From NCBI RefSeq assembly GCF_030317035.1, contig NZ_JASZYK010000009.1, forward strand, positions 124,001-188,000: 64,000 bases of DNA, in the 5' to 3' direction. The first letter of the stretch is position 1. The number at the start of each line of letters is the position of its first letter. This document shows, piece by piece, positions 32,541-40,999 of this stretch. A model generated the notes under the pieces. That model did not search any database and had not been told where the DNA came from. It saw only the letters and a list, made by a program, of their open reading frames with translations. The translations under genes were made by a program, and so were the position numbers. Source of the DNA: Variovorax sp. J22G73 (lineage in GTDB: Bacteria > Pseudomonadota > Gammaproteobacteria > Burkholderiales > Burkholderiaceae_C).

Positions 32541-33817
32541 GCAGCGGCGCCGCCCACGCCGTACTTGCCGCCTCGGCCGCGCGCGCTGCTTCGGCGCCGG
32601 TGCGCGTGAGCGGCATCGGTTTTGTCACCCCCATCGGCCGCACCGTGGAAGCCTTCGACGACGCGCTGTTCGCCGGCCGCTCGGCCGTGCGTTCGCACAC
32701 GCTCGAAATCAAGGGCATGGACACCGTGCAGCTGGCCGTGGCCGCCTGCGAGTTCGACTCCAACGGCGTGCGCAGCACCTCGCGCCTGCCGCTGGACCGC
32801 GGCACCGCCATGGCGCTGGCCGCCGCGCAGGACGCGGCGGGCGAAGCCGGGCTCGACCTCGGCACGCTCGACCGCGAACGCCTGGGCATCTTCTGGGGCA
32901 GCGGCCTCGCGGGTGCCGGCACCTTCGACAACACCACCAGCGCGCTGTACGGCGAGCAGCGCCGCATGCGCCCGACCACCGTGCTCACCGTGATGCCCAA
33001 CGCGGCCGTGGCCGAGCTGGCGCTGCACTTCGGCGCGCGCGGCGCCGCCATTGCGTACGCCTGCGCCTGTGCCTCCTCGGCCGTGGCCATCGGCGAGGCG
33101 ATGCGCGCCATTCGCGGCGGCTGGATCGATGTGGCCATCGTCGGCGGGCACGACGCCATGCTCACCCCCGGCGTGCTGGCCAGCTGGAACGCCATGCGCG
33201 TGATGGCGCCGCCGCCGGCCGACGCGCCCGCTTCGGCCTGCCGCCCCTTCTCGGGCGACCGCGCGGGCTTCGCCATCGGCGAAGGTGCCGCGGCGCTGGT
33301 GCTCGAATCGGAAGCGCACGCAGCCGCGCGCGGCGCGCAAGCCGCGCCCTTCGTGCTCGCGGGCTACGCCACCAACTGCGACGGCACCCACATCACCAAC
33401 CCCGACAGCGCGGGCCAGGTGCGCGCCATGCGCGCCGCGCTGCGCGACGCGGGCATCGAGCCTTCGGACGTGGGCCACATCAACGCGCACGGCACCGCCA
33501 CCTCCGCCGGCGACGCCGCGGAAGCCGCGTCGATCCGCGAGGTGTTCGGCCAGGCCACGCCGGTCAGCGCGACCAAGGCCATCCACGGCCACGTGCTCGG
33601 CGGCGGCGGCGCCATCGAGCTCATCGCCGCATTGCGCGCGCTGGCACGTGAAAGCTTGCCGCCCATCGCCAACCTGCAGGCACCCGACGCCGCGTTCGAG
33701 CTGGACTTTGTCCAGGGCGAGGCGCGCGAGGCCAAGGGCTTGCGCTACGCGCTGTCCAACTCCTTCGCTTTCGGCGGCACCAATGCCGTGATCGTGGCCG
33801 GCCGCGCGTCGCAGTGA
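32537..33817 (+). CDS. beta-ketoacyl-ACP synthase (FabF-like)
   Basis: 426 aa. Catalytic Cys178 in YACACASSAVAIG, His in NAHGTATSAGDAAEA and the second His in KAIHGHVLGGGGAIELIAA, plus NSFAFGGTNAV at the C-terminus, give a complete Cys-His-His site. The Thr/Ser around the Cys and GGG of the second His motif deviate from housekeeping FabF (TACATG; GHLLGAAG). It condenses malonyl-ACP with an acyl-ACP; partner ACP is encoded immediately before it. Confidence 0.9.
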   Translation: MSSGAAHAVLAASAARAASAPVRVSGIGFVTPIGRTVEAFDDALFAGRSAVRSHTLEIKGMDTVQLAVAACEFDSNGVRSTSRLPLDRGTAMALAAAQDAAGEAGLDLGTLDRERLGIFWGSGLAGAGTFDNTTSALYGEQRRMRPTTVLTVMPNAAVAELALHFGARGAAIAYACACASSAVAIGEAMRAIRGGWIDVAIVGGHDAMLTPGVLASWNAMRVMAPPPADAPASACRPFSGDRAGFAIGEGAAALVLESEAHAAARGAQAAPFVLAGYATNCDGTHITNPDSAGQVRAMRAALRDAGIEPSDVGHINAHGTATSAGDAAEAASIREVFGQATPVSATKAIHGHVLGGGGAIELIAALRALARESLPPIANLQAPDAAFELDFVQGEAREAKGLRYALSNSFAFGGTNAVIVAGRASQ

Positions 33818-33866
33818 CCCGCCGACGCTGAAGATTCACTGAACGCTTGCTGAAAAAAAGAACACG

Positions 33867-34994
33867 GTGCATCGGCTGGTCGTTTTCGTGGTGCCCGTGT
33901 TCGCGCTGCTCATGGCGTGCGAGTTCGCCTGGGGCTGGCTCAAGCGGCGCAACACCTACCGCTTCAGCGACACGCTCGGCAGCCTGAGCCAGGGGCTGCT
34001 GAGCCAGGCGCTGGCGGTGTGCACCCAGCTGTTCCAGATCGGGCTGTACGCCATGGTCTATCCGCTGGTCGCGGTGTGGACCCGGCCCGACTTCTGGGAC
34101 AGCGCCCTCGGCTGGGTGCTGGCCGTGCTGCTGTTCGACTTCTTCGACTACTGGCTGCACCGCGCGGGCCACGAGTCGGCCGTGTTCTGGGCCGCGCACT
34201 CGGTGCACCACCAGAGCCAGCACTTCAACTTCTCCACCGCGCTGCGGCAGGAAAGCACCGTGGCGTTCCTGGGCTGGGCGTTCTATTTGCCGATGGCGGT
34301 GGTGGGCGTGCCGCCCGAGCAGTTCGGGCTGGCGGGGCTGATCGTGCTGGTCTACCAGTTCTGGATCCACACCGAGCACATTGGAAAGCTGGGCTGGTTC
34401 GACCGCGTGTTCTCCTCGCCGTCGAACCACCGCGTGCACCACGCGGTGAACGATGGCTATGTGGACCGCAACTACGGCGGCATGCTGGTGGTGTGGGACC
34501 GCCTGTTCGGCACCTTCGCCGAAGAAACCGAACCCTGCGTGTACGGCACGCGCAAGGCGCTGGCGAGCTTCGACCCGATGCGCGCCATCCTCGGGCCGTA
34601 TGTGCCGCTGCTGCGCGACGCGTGGCACACGCGGCGCTGGCAGGACAAGGTCGCCGTGTGGTTCAAGCCGCCCGGGTGGCGGCCGGCGGATGTGGCGGCG
34701 CGGTTCCCTGAAGCGCCTTTTTCGCTGGAAGAAGCCAGGCACATCCACGACCCGGTGTTGACACGTGCGCAGGCCGCCTCGGCGTTGCTGCACTTCGCGG
34801 CGTGGGTCGGGGTGACGCTGGCTTTTCTGTGGCGCGCCGACGACCTGTCGTTCCACACCGGGCTGGCGCTGCTCGCCCTGGCGGTGGGCGGGTTCTGGGC
34901 CATTGGCGCGGTGCTCGACGGGCGGCTGCGGCTGCGATGGGCCTGGTGCGCGCAGCTGGTGCTGCTGGTGTTTTCGGCGTTGCTGCTCACCTGA
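33867..34994 (+). CDS. sterol desaturase/fatty-acid hydroxylase superfamily membrane protein
   Basis: 375 aa. Several transmembrane segments and the di-iron histidine motifs DYWLHRAGHE, HSVHHQSQHFN and NHRVHHAVN, which coordinate a non-heme di-iron centre. Members hydroxylate or desaturate lipid chains, sterols, ornithine lipids or alkylglycerols. The C-terminal ~90 residues add further hydrophobic helices. It follows the ketoacyl synthase by 49 bp. Substrate is unknown; the ACP/KAS context suggests a specialised lipid. Confidence 0.87.
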   Translation: MHRLVVFVVPVFALLMACEFAWGWLKRRNTYRFSDTLGSLSQGLLSQALAVCTQLFQIGLYAMVYPLVAVWTRPDFWDSALGWVLAVLLFDFFDYWLHRAGHESAVFWAAHSVHHQSQHFNFSTALRQESTVAFLGWAFYLPMAVVGVPPEQFGLAGLIVLVYQFWIHTEHIGKLGWFDRVFSSPSNHRVHHAVNDGYVDRNYGGMLVVWDRLFGTFAEETEPCVYGTRKALASFDPMRAILGPYVPLLRDAWHTRRWQDKVAVWFKPPGWRPADVAARFPEAPFSLEEARHIHDPVLTRAQAASALLHFAAWVGVTLAFLWRADDLSFHTGLALLALAVGGFWAIGAVLDGRLRLRWAWCAQLVLLVFSALLLT

Positions 34995-35037
34995 CCCTCG
35001 CTATGCTCGGCGCCTTCATCGCTCCGAGGCTCTCACC

Positions 35038-35520
35038 ATGCGCAGGCTGGCCACACCGGAAGACATCGACACCGTCTTCGCCGTCTACATGCACGAAAAG
35101 GTCGTTCCCTTCCTGGGCTACGACCCGATGCCGCTCGAAGACTTTCGCCCCATCTACCAGGGCCTGCTCGACAGCGGCTCCTTCTTCATCTACGAACGCG
35201 AAGCCCGGGTCGCCGGCTTCTACCGCGCCACGCGCTACCCGGGCCGCGTGCAACACGTCGCCTGCCTCGGCACGCTGGCCGTCGACCCCGCGTTCCACGG
35301 CCAGGGCATCGCGCTGGCGATGGTGAGCGAGGCCATCGACACGCTCAAGGCCGCGGGCGTGAAGCGCATCGAGCTCTTCGCCGAAAGCGACAACGCGCCC
35401 GCGCTGCGCTTCTACGAAAAGCTGGGCTTCGAGCGCGAAGGCACGCTACGCAAGTTCTACAAGCGCGCCGGCGAGGCCGACTACATCGACGAGTACGTGA
35501 TGGCGCTGCTGGTCGACTGA
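35038..35520 (+). CDS. GNAT-family N-acetyltransferase
   Basis: 160 aa from ATG 35038; upstream in-frame ATG would enter the hydroxylase gene. Motif A VACLGTLAVDPAFHGQGIALAMVSEAID and motif B NAPALRFYEKLGFEREGTLRKFY are typical of RimI-like/small-molecule acetyltransferases. The substrate is not known. It ends 19 bp before the stop of the convergent copA. Confidence 0.87.
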   Translation: MRRLATPEDIDTVFAVYMHEKVVPFLGYDPMPLEDFRPIYQGLLDSGSFFIYEREARVAGFYRATRYPGRVQHVACLGTLAVDPAFHGQGIALAMVSEAIDTLKAAGVKRIELFAESDNAPALRFYEKLGFEREGTLRKFYKRAGEADYIDEYVMALLVD

Positions 35521-35539
35521 CCCGCCGCGCGCGACACCC

Positions 35540-37810
35540 TCAGGGCTTCCAGCGCCGCAGCAGCAGCGCGTTGGCCATCACGCTCACGCTCGACAGCGCC
35601 ATGGCCGCGCCGGCGACCACCGGGCTGAGCAGCCCGAAGGCCGCGAGCGGAATGCCGGCCACGTTGTAGGCAAAGGCCCAGAACAGGTTCTGCCGGATCT
35701 TGGCCACGGTGCGCGCCGACAGCTCGAAAGCCTGCGCCACCAGCGCGAGGTCGCCTCGCATGAGCGTGATGCCGGCGGCTTCCATCGCCACGTCGGTGCC
35801 GCCGCCCGAAGGCGCCATGGCGATGCCGACATCGGCCGCGGCCAGCGCGGGCGCGTCGTTGGCGCCGTCGCCCACCATCGCGACGACATGGCCGTTCTTT
35901 CGCAACGCGCTCACCTGCGCCGCCTTGTCGGCGGGCAGCACGTCGGCGCGCACATCGCCGGCATCGATGCCCAGGCGCTGCGCCATCGCCTGCGCCGCGC
36001 GCAGGTTGTCGCCCGAGATCATCACCACGCGCAGGCCACGCGCACGCAGCGCGCGCACCGCTTCCGCCGCCTGCGGCTTGGGTTCGTCGGCAAAGGCCAG
36101 CAAGGCCTGCGCATGCGCGGTGCCCGCTTCGTCGAAGCGCAGCAGCGCCGACACGGTGGCGCCTTGCGCTTGCAGGCCGTCGATGTCGGCGGCTTCGGGC
36201 ATGGCGTCGAGCTCGCGGCACCAGCGCAGGCTGGCGATGGCCCAGTTGACGCCGCCCACGCCGCCGACACCGCCCACGTCCCCGCGCACGCCGCGGCCGG
36301 GCCACGCCTGCATCGCGCCCAGCGGCGGCGCCTGCAGGTTGCGTTGCGCCGCGGCCGCCAGCACCGCCTTGGCCAAGGGGTGTTCGCTGCCGCCCTGCAG
36401 GCTCGCAGCCGTGGCCAGCAGCTGGTCTTCGCCAGCCTGGGCGCCGGCCAGCGGCACCAGCGCGGTGAGCACCGGCCGGCCGATGGTCAGCGTGCCGGTC
36501 TTGTCGAAGGCGACGGTGTCGACGCGGTGGGCAATTTCGAGCGCGCGCGCGTCCTTCACGAGGATGCCGTGACGCGCCGCCACGCCCGTGCCCGCCATCA
36601 CCGCGACCGGCGTGGCCAGGCCCAGCGCGCACGGGCAGGCGATGACGAGCACGGCCACCGCATGGATCAACGCGGTCTCGATGCCCGCGCCCGCCACCAG
36701 CCAGCCGGCGAGCGTGACGAGCGCAATCACCAGCACCACCGGCACGAACACGGCCGCCACCTTGTCGACCAGCCGCTGGATCGGCGCCTTGGCGGCCTGC
36801 GCGTCCTCCACCAGCCGGATGATGCGCGCCAGCACGCTCTCGGCACCGACCGCGCGCACCTCGATCACCATGCGGCCGTCGCCGTTGACGGCGCCGCCGG
36901 TCAGCGCATCGCCCGGGCCCTTGGCCACGGGCAGCGGCTCGCCGGTGAGCATCGATTCGTCGACCTCCGACTGCCCTTCGATCACCCGCGCATCCGCCGG
37001 CACGCGCTCGCCGGGGCGCACCGCCAGGCGGTCACCCACCATCACCTCGGCCAGCGGCACGTCGCTTTCCTTGCCGCGCGCGCCGACCAGGTGGGCCAGC
37101 TCGGGCCGCAGCTGCTGCAGGGCGCGAATGGCCGAGGTGGCCTGGCGCTTGGCGCGGGCCTCCAGCCACTTGCCGAGCAGCACCAGCGTGATGACCACGG
37201 CCGAAGCCTCGAAGTACAGGTGCGGCATGGCGCCGTGGCCCGCGTGCTCGCCGGTGGCCGAGCGCCACCACAGCCACAGCGACAGGCCGAAGGCGGCGCT
37301 GGTGCCGAGCGCGACCAGCAGGTCCATGTTGCCGGTGCGCGCCTTCGCCGCATGCCAGCCGGCGCGGTAGAAGCGCGCGCCCAGCCAGAACTGCACCGGC
37401 GTGGCCAGCAGCAGCTGCACCCAGGGCGGCAGCATCCAATCGTGTCCGAAGGGTTCGCCGAGCATGGGCGCGAGCAAGGGAATAGACAGCGCCAGCCCGA
37501 CGGCGACCGGCGCGAAGCCGTGCCACGGCGACAGCGCCGCGGCCTCGTCCGCCGCGGTGCTCGCCGCGCGCGGCTCGTAGCCGGCGGCGCGCACGGCGCG
37601 GCGCAGCAGAACGCCGATGTCGCCACCCTCGCCGGGCGCGGTGACCACGCGCGCCGACTCGGTCGCCAGGTTCACGCTCACGTCCTGCACGCCGGGCACG
37701 TTCTTCAGGGCGCGCTCCACGCGCATGACGCAGGAGGCGCAGGTCATGCCACCGACCGAGAGGTCGAGCGTGGCGGCGGCAGATGTCGGCAGGGGCTGCA
37801 GGTTTTCCAT
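35540..37810 (-). CDS. copA: copper-exporting P1B-type ATPase CopA
   Basis: 756 aa. One N-terminal heavy-metal domain with GGMTCASC (Cys24, Cys27), A-domain TGEPLPVAKG, membrane metal site VIACPCALGLATPVAVM, phosphorylation motif DKTGTLTIGRP, nucleotide-binding HP motif GGSEHPLAK and hinge MVGDGANDAPALAAADVGIAM. The MYxN/MSxxS-type residues after the last helices (YNVAGIP, MALSSVSVMANALLL) fit Cu(I) ATPases. A short tandem GGVGGVGGV lies in the N-domain. It is divergent from copZ-cueR and has a MerR-type promoter next to its start. Confidence 0.95.
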   Translation of the reverse strand: MENLQPLPTSAAATLDLSVGGMTCASCVMRVERALKNVPGVQDVSVNLATESARVVTAPGEGGDIGVLLRRAVRAAGYEPRAASTAADEAAALSPWHGFAPVAVGLALSIPLLAPMLGEPFGHDWMLPPWVQLLLATPVQFWLGARFYRAGWHAAKARTGNMDLLVALGTSAAFGLSLWLWWRSATGEHAGHGAMPHLYFEASAVVITLVLLGKWLEARAKRQATSAIRALQQLRPELAHLVGARGKESDVPLAEVMVGDRLAVRPGERVPADARVIEGQSEVDESMLTGEPLPVAKGPGDALTGGAVNGDGRMVIEVRAVGAESVLARIIRLVEDAQAAKAPIQRLVDKVAAVFVPVVLVIALVTLAGWLVAGAGIETALIHAVAVLVIACPCALGLATPVAVMAGTGVAARHGILVKDARALEIAHRVDTVAFDKTGTLTIGRPVLTALVPLAGAQAGEDQLLATAASLQGGSEHPLAKAVLAAAAQRNLQAPPLGAMQAWPGRGVRGDVGGVGGVGGVNWAIASLRWCRELDAMPEAADIDGLQAQGATVSALLRFDEAGTAHAQALLAFADEPKPQAAEAVRALRARGLRVVMISGDNLRAAQAMAQRLGIDAGDVRADVLPADKAAQVSALRKNGHVVAMVGDGANDAPALAAADVGIAMAPSGGGTDVAMEAAGITLMRGDLALVAQAFELSARTVAKIRQNLFWAFAYNVAGIPLAAFGLLSPVVAGAAMALSSVSVMANALLLRRWKP

Positions 37811-37817
37811 GGGTTCG

Positions 37818-37848
37818 AGGCTAAGGCTTCACACGATGGCAAGGTCAA
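37818..37848 (-). promoter_or_regulatory. CueR/MerR-type promoter of copA
   Basis: On the minus strand TTGACC (37843-37848) and TAGCCT (37818-37823) are separated by 19 bp, the long spacer typical of MerR-family activated promoters, with a partial dyad (CCTTGCC...GAAGCC). The -10 ends about 8 bases from the copA ATG at 37810, implying a very short or leaderless mRNA if this start is used. Confidence 0.6.
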
Positions 37849-37968
37849 GCGGAAACTTTCGTTGTCCCTGCGCTGGACATTGACATCGTGAGAGGGTTCA
37901 GACTGCGGTCTTCTTTCCGGTCGTACCCTTTCATTCAGTTCCATTCATCTATCCAAGGAGTCGCAACG

Positions 37969-38163
37969 ATGAGCCAGAAATTCCAGGTCACAGGCATGAG
38001 CTGCGGTCACTGCGTGAGCGCGGTGCAAAACGCGGTGCAGACGGTGGACCCCGAGGCCCAGGTCACGGTCGACCTCGAGACCGGCCATGTCGATGTGCTG
38101 AGCGAGCAGCCGCGCCAGGACATCGTGGTGGCGATCGAGAACGCGGGCTACGCCGTTCAATGA
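37969..38163 (+). CDS. copZ: copper chaperone CopZ
   Basis: 64 aa from ATG 37969, with AAGGAG at 37955-37960. It is a single heavy-metal-associated domain with MSCGHC in VTGMSCGHCVSAVQNAVQTV and the beta-alpha-beta core to the C-terminus. It carries Cu(I) to CopA. It is coupled to cueR through ATGA at its stop. Confidence 0.93.
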   Translation: MSQKFQVTGMSCGHCVSAVQNAVQTVDPEAQVTVDLETGHVDVLSEQPRQDIVVAIENAGYAVQ

Positions 38164-38561
38164 CGGGCCTTGTCGCCATCGGCGAGGCGGCGCAGCGCTC
38201 CGGCGTGTCGGCCCGCATGGTCCGGCACTACGAAGGGCTGGGCCTGCTGCCGGCGGTGGCGCGCACCGACAGCGGCTACCGCCAGTACGGCGATGCCGAC
38301 ATCCACACGTTGCGCTTCATCAAGCGCTCGCGCGACCTGGGCTTTTCGATGGAAGAAATCGCGGAGCTGGTCGGGCTGTGGAACAACCGCCGCCGCGCCA
38401 GCGCGAGCGTGAAGCGCATCGCCCAGAAGCACCTGGGCGAACTGGAGCAGCGCATTGCGGACATGCAGTCGATGCGCAACACGCTGTCCCACCTGGTGCA
38501 CTGCTGCCACGGCGACGCGCGGCCGGAGTGCCCGATCCTGGACGACCTGAGTCAGGCTTGA
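38160..38561 (+). CDS. cueR: MerR-family copper regulator CueR
   Basis: 133 aa. MerR helix-turn-helix IGEAAQRSGVSARMVRHYEGLGLLP, with the arm DSGYRQYGDADIHTLRFIKRSRDLGFSMEEIAELVGLW. The metal-binding loop near the end is CCHGDARPECPI, with Cys residues spaced as in CueR-type Cu(I)/Ag(I) sensors. It probably activates copA and copZ from the long-spacer promoter in the divergent gap. Confidence 0.9.
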   Translation: MTGLVAIGEAAQRSGVSARMVRHYEGLGLLPAVARTDSGYRQYGDADIHTLRFIKRSRDLGFSMEEIAELVGLWNNRRRASASVKRIAQKHLGELEQRIADMQSMRNTLSHLVHCCHGDARPECPILDDLSQA

Positions 38562-38606
38562 TCCAGACTTGAACCAAGCCTGATCCGGGCTTGAGCCCGG
38601 CCGGCT

Positions 38607-39617
38607 TCAGGCCCCGCGCACCAGCGAAAGAACCTTGCCCGCGTCCAGCGTGCGGGCTTTTTCCTGGATGGCCGGCAGGTACTGCGTCTGCAGGCTCTGC
38701 CCTTCCTTCACCACGCCCGAGAACGCCTCTTTCAGCATCTGCGTGGAGAGCGTGCGGCCGCCCGCGTAGTAGCGCTTGGCCACATGGCCCAGCGCGTAGG
38801 TCGAGGCAAAACTCATCCCCGAGCTCACCGCCTGGTTGCCCAGCCCGCGCAGCAGGCTACCGCCCACCTTGCCGAGCAGTCCGCCCAGCAGCTTGCGCCC
38901 GGCTTGCTCCAGGTACTGCGAGGTCAGCCCGACGCCGACCGTGGCCAGGAAGTCTTTCACGTGGCCGCTGTCGAGCTGGTAGCCGTAGGACTGGCCGATG
39001 CGGTAGACCAGCTTCATCTGCAGCGGAATGATCGCCATGGTCGACAGCGTCTCGGGCAGCAGCTCGAGCGCGCCGTTGAGGATGGCGGCGTTGAGGATCG
39101 ACTTGTCGAGCTCGGCGGTGTCGGGCGTGGCGGTCGGGGTCGACCCCGTGGCTGTGGCCACCGCCGTGCCGGACGCAGAAGTGGCACCGGCCGCACCGGC
39201 CGCACCGGCTGCACCGGCGGAAGCCACCCCAGGCACCGCCGCCGCGATGTCCTCCGCCTGCTGAGAAAACCCGGCCGCCGACGCGTCCAGCCCCAGCGAG
39301 GTCCGCACGTCGGTCAGGAACAGCCGTTCCGCCTCCGACTGCGTGCCGTCCGCATCGCACACGCACACCGCCATTTCATAGGCCAGCTGCCGCGACTCGG
39401 GGCTTTTGAGCTCGCCGGCCACCGACGCCAGCGACACGCGCTTCATCAGCACGTCCTGGTAGAGCGTCGGCAGGTTCACGCCGTCGGCCTGCGAGAGGCC
39501 TTCGGCGATCCGCTTGATCTCGGCGCGCTCGCGCTCGTGCTTCTCGCCGTCGACAAACGCAGCCAGCAGGCTCAGGGTCACGATCGATTTTGTTTCTGAA
39601 GGTGTCATTGATGACAT
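38607..39617 (-). CDS. TerB-like protein with DUF697-like C-terminal region
   Basis: 336 aa from ATG 39617 (MSSMTPSETKSIVTLSLLAAFVDGEKHERERAEI); ATG 39608 is nearly as likely. The N-terminal ~110 residues form a TerB/co-chaperone-like helical domain with an acidic VCDADGTQSEAER site. A linker with AAGAAGAAGATSASG follows, encoded by 9-bp tandem repeats (39180-39230). The C-terminal part (MAIIPLQMKLVYRIGQSYG, LTSQYLEQAGRKLLGGLLGKVGGSLLRG) resembles DUF697-type membrane-associated helices. Role unknown; TerB domains occur in tellurite/stress systems. Confidence 0.75.
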   Translation of the reverse strand: MSSMTPSETKSIVTLSLLAAFVDGEKHERERAEIKRIAEGLSQADGVNLPTLYQDVLMKRVSLASVAGELKSPESRQLAYEMAVCVCDADGTQSEAERLFLTDVRTSLGLDASAAGFSQQAEDIAAAVPGVASAGAAGAAGAAGATSASGTAVATATGSTPTATPDTAELDKSILNAAILNGALELLPETLSTMAIIPLQMKLVYRIGQSYGYQLDSGHVKDFLATVGVGLTSQYLEQAGRKLLGGLLGKVGGSLLRGLGNQAVSSGMSFASTYALGHVAKRYYAGGRTLSTQMLKEAFSGVVKEGQSLQTQYLPAIQEKARTLDAGKVLSLVRGA

Positions 39618-39701
39618 TTCGCAATATGGAGCGCCAATTGAGGTCGCCGCGAGGGCCCGGCGGTTTCGCGGCGCGTTCTCCCCACAAAACTTGAGCAAGT
39701 C

Positions 39702-39710
39702 TGTGGATAA
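39702..39710 (-). promoter_or_regulatory. DnaA box, perfect
   Basis: TGTGGATAA, the reverse complement of the strict DnaA box TTATCCACA, on the left side of the AT-rich core. Confidence 0.65.
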
Positions 39711-39878
39711 CGTTGGCACTTCTGTGTAGGGGCGTTGCAAGTGTTTGATTTGCAAGGGGAATCTACATATTGCCCAAAAATTAAGCAATTAATTTCCCTG
39801 CCCGAAAAACGTCTTTGGCAGATTTTTCAGGGGCCGTCAAAGGACAACTCTGGGGACAGTTTTTGCACAAGCCATGGC

Positions 39879-39887
39879 TTATCCACA
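39879..39887 (+). promoter_or_regulatory. DnaA box, perfect
   Basis: TTATCCACA on the right side of the AT-rich core, 169 bp from and inverted relative to the first box. Confidence 0.65.
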
Positions 39888-40195
39888 GGCCGGTCGGGTT
39901 ACCCAATGTTGTTCATTTGTGCGGTACACCACCGAAGCGCAGCTGCGCACAGTGACGCAGGCATGACAACTCGTTGTCGCGTAACGGAAAAACAGGCATG
40001 TCCACAGAAGTGTGCCGCCCTTATCTACTACTACTAATTTGAATAAGAAGAATAAGAAGATAGGGAACAGGGAAAGCTGCGCGCAAAAAAAAGCCGCGAA
40101 CGGCCGCGCCGGTCCACGGCGCCTTGGGCGGAAACGGCTCCTCCCCGTCCTCTCGGTTCTCTCTCCTCGCCCTCCCCTGGGTAACAATCCGGGGA

Positions 40196-40999
40196 ATGAG
40201 CTTCAAACCCCGGATCCTGATTGCCGAAGACGAGTCGGGCATCGCCGACACGCTGCAATACGTCCTGAAAAGCGACGGATTCATCCCGGTGTGGTGCGCC
40301 ACGGCCGAAGAAGCCATCGCCCAGTTCGCGCAGGAGCCGCCGGCGCTGGCGATCCTGGACATCGGTTTGCCCGACCTGAACGGGTTCGAGCTCTTCAAAC
40401 GCCTCCAGGCGCTGAACCAGGCGATGGGCGGCCCGGAGGTACCGATGGTCTTCCTGACGGCCCGCAGCGACGAGATAGACCGCGTGGTGGGCCTCGAACT
40501 GGGGGCGGACGACTACATCGCCAAGCCGTTCTCGCCGCGCGAGCTGGTCGCCCGGGTGCGAACGATCCTGCGGCGGAGCGCCAGAAGCAGCACAAATGGC
40601 TCAAACGGCTCGCCTGCGGCCTCGCCACCGAACCATGGGGTACCCCATCAAACCGGAGCCCAGGCGCCTCCAGCGACCTCCCAGGTGCCTGCAATGCCGT
40701 TTTTGCTCGACAACGAGCGAATGCAAATCCGGTACTACGGCCGGCTGCTCGAGCTCTCGCGCTACGAGTACGGTCTGCTGAGGCTGCTGGTGCAGCGCCC
40801 GGGGCGCGTGTTCACGCGCGACGAATTGCTGCAGCTCGTGTGGGACGACGCCAGCGACAGCTTCGACCGCACGGTCGACGCGCACATCAAGACCTTGCGC
40901 GCCAAGCTCAAGGCGATCGCGCCGGAGGTGGAGCCGATCCGCACGCTGCGCGGCACCGGCTATGCGCTGAACGAAGAGTTGCCCGCCAAGGCGTCGTGA
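40196..40999 (+). CDS. creB: CreB-type response regulator
   Basis: 267 aa from ATG 40196, the first codon of the typical receiver start (MSFKPRILIAEDESGIADTLQY). Phospho-acceptor Asp55 in LAILDIGLP and Lys in AKPF are present. A 35-residue low-complexity linker (RSSTNGSNGSPAASPPNHG...) is longer than in E. coli CreB. The C-terminal DNA-binding winged helix shows SRYEYGLLRLLVQRPGRVFTRDELLQLVWDD and DRTVDAHIKTLRAKLKAI. It is coupled to creC by GTGA. E. coli CreB binds TTCAC-N6-TTCAC tags; one such tag lies near 48.57 kb. Confidence 0.88.
   Translation: MSFKPRILIAEDESGIADTLQYVLKSDGFIPVWCATAEEAIAQFAQEPPALAILDIGLPDLNGFELFKRLQALNQAMGGPEVPMVFLTARSDEIDRVVGLELGADDYIAKPFSPRELVARVRTILRRSARSSTNGSNGSPAASPPNHGVPHQTGAQAPPATSQVPAMPFLLDNERMQIRYYGRLLELSRYEYGLLRLLVQRPGRVFTRDELLQLVWDDASDSFDRTVDAHIKTLRAKLKAIAPEVEPIRTLRGTGYALNEELPAKAS

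Larger units (their letters stand above)
39618..40195. other. 578-bp intergenic region with DnaA boxes (candidate origin or DnaA-binding locus)
   Basis: No gene is seen. The stretch is AT-richer than its surroundings. It contains two perfect DnaA boxes in opposite orientation: TGTGGATAA at 39702-39710 and TTATCCACA at 39879-39887. Between them lies an A/T-rich core around 39770-39795 (AAAAATTAAGCAATTAATTT), and TTTTTCAGG and GTTTTTGC tracts. A weaker box-like ATGTCCACA is at 39998-40006. This composition resembles a bacterial oriC; no dnaA, dnaN or gyrB is present in the window. Confidence 0.4.
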
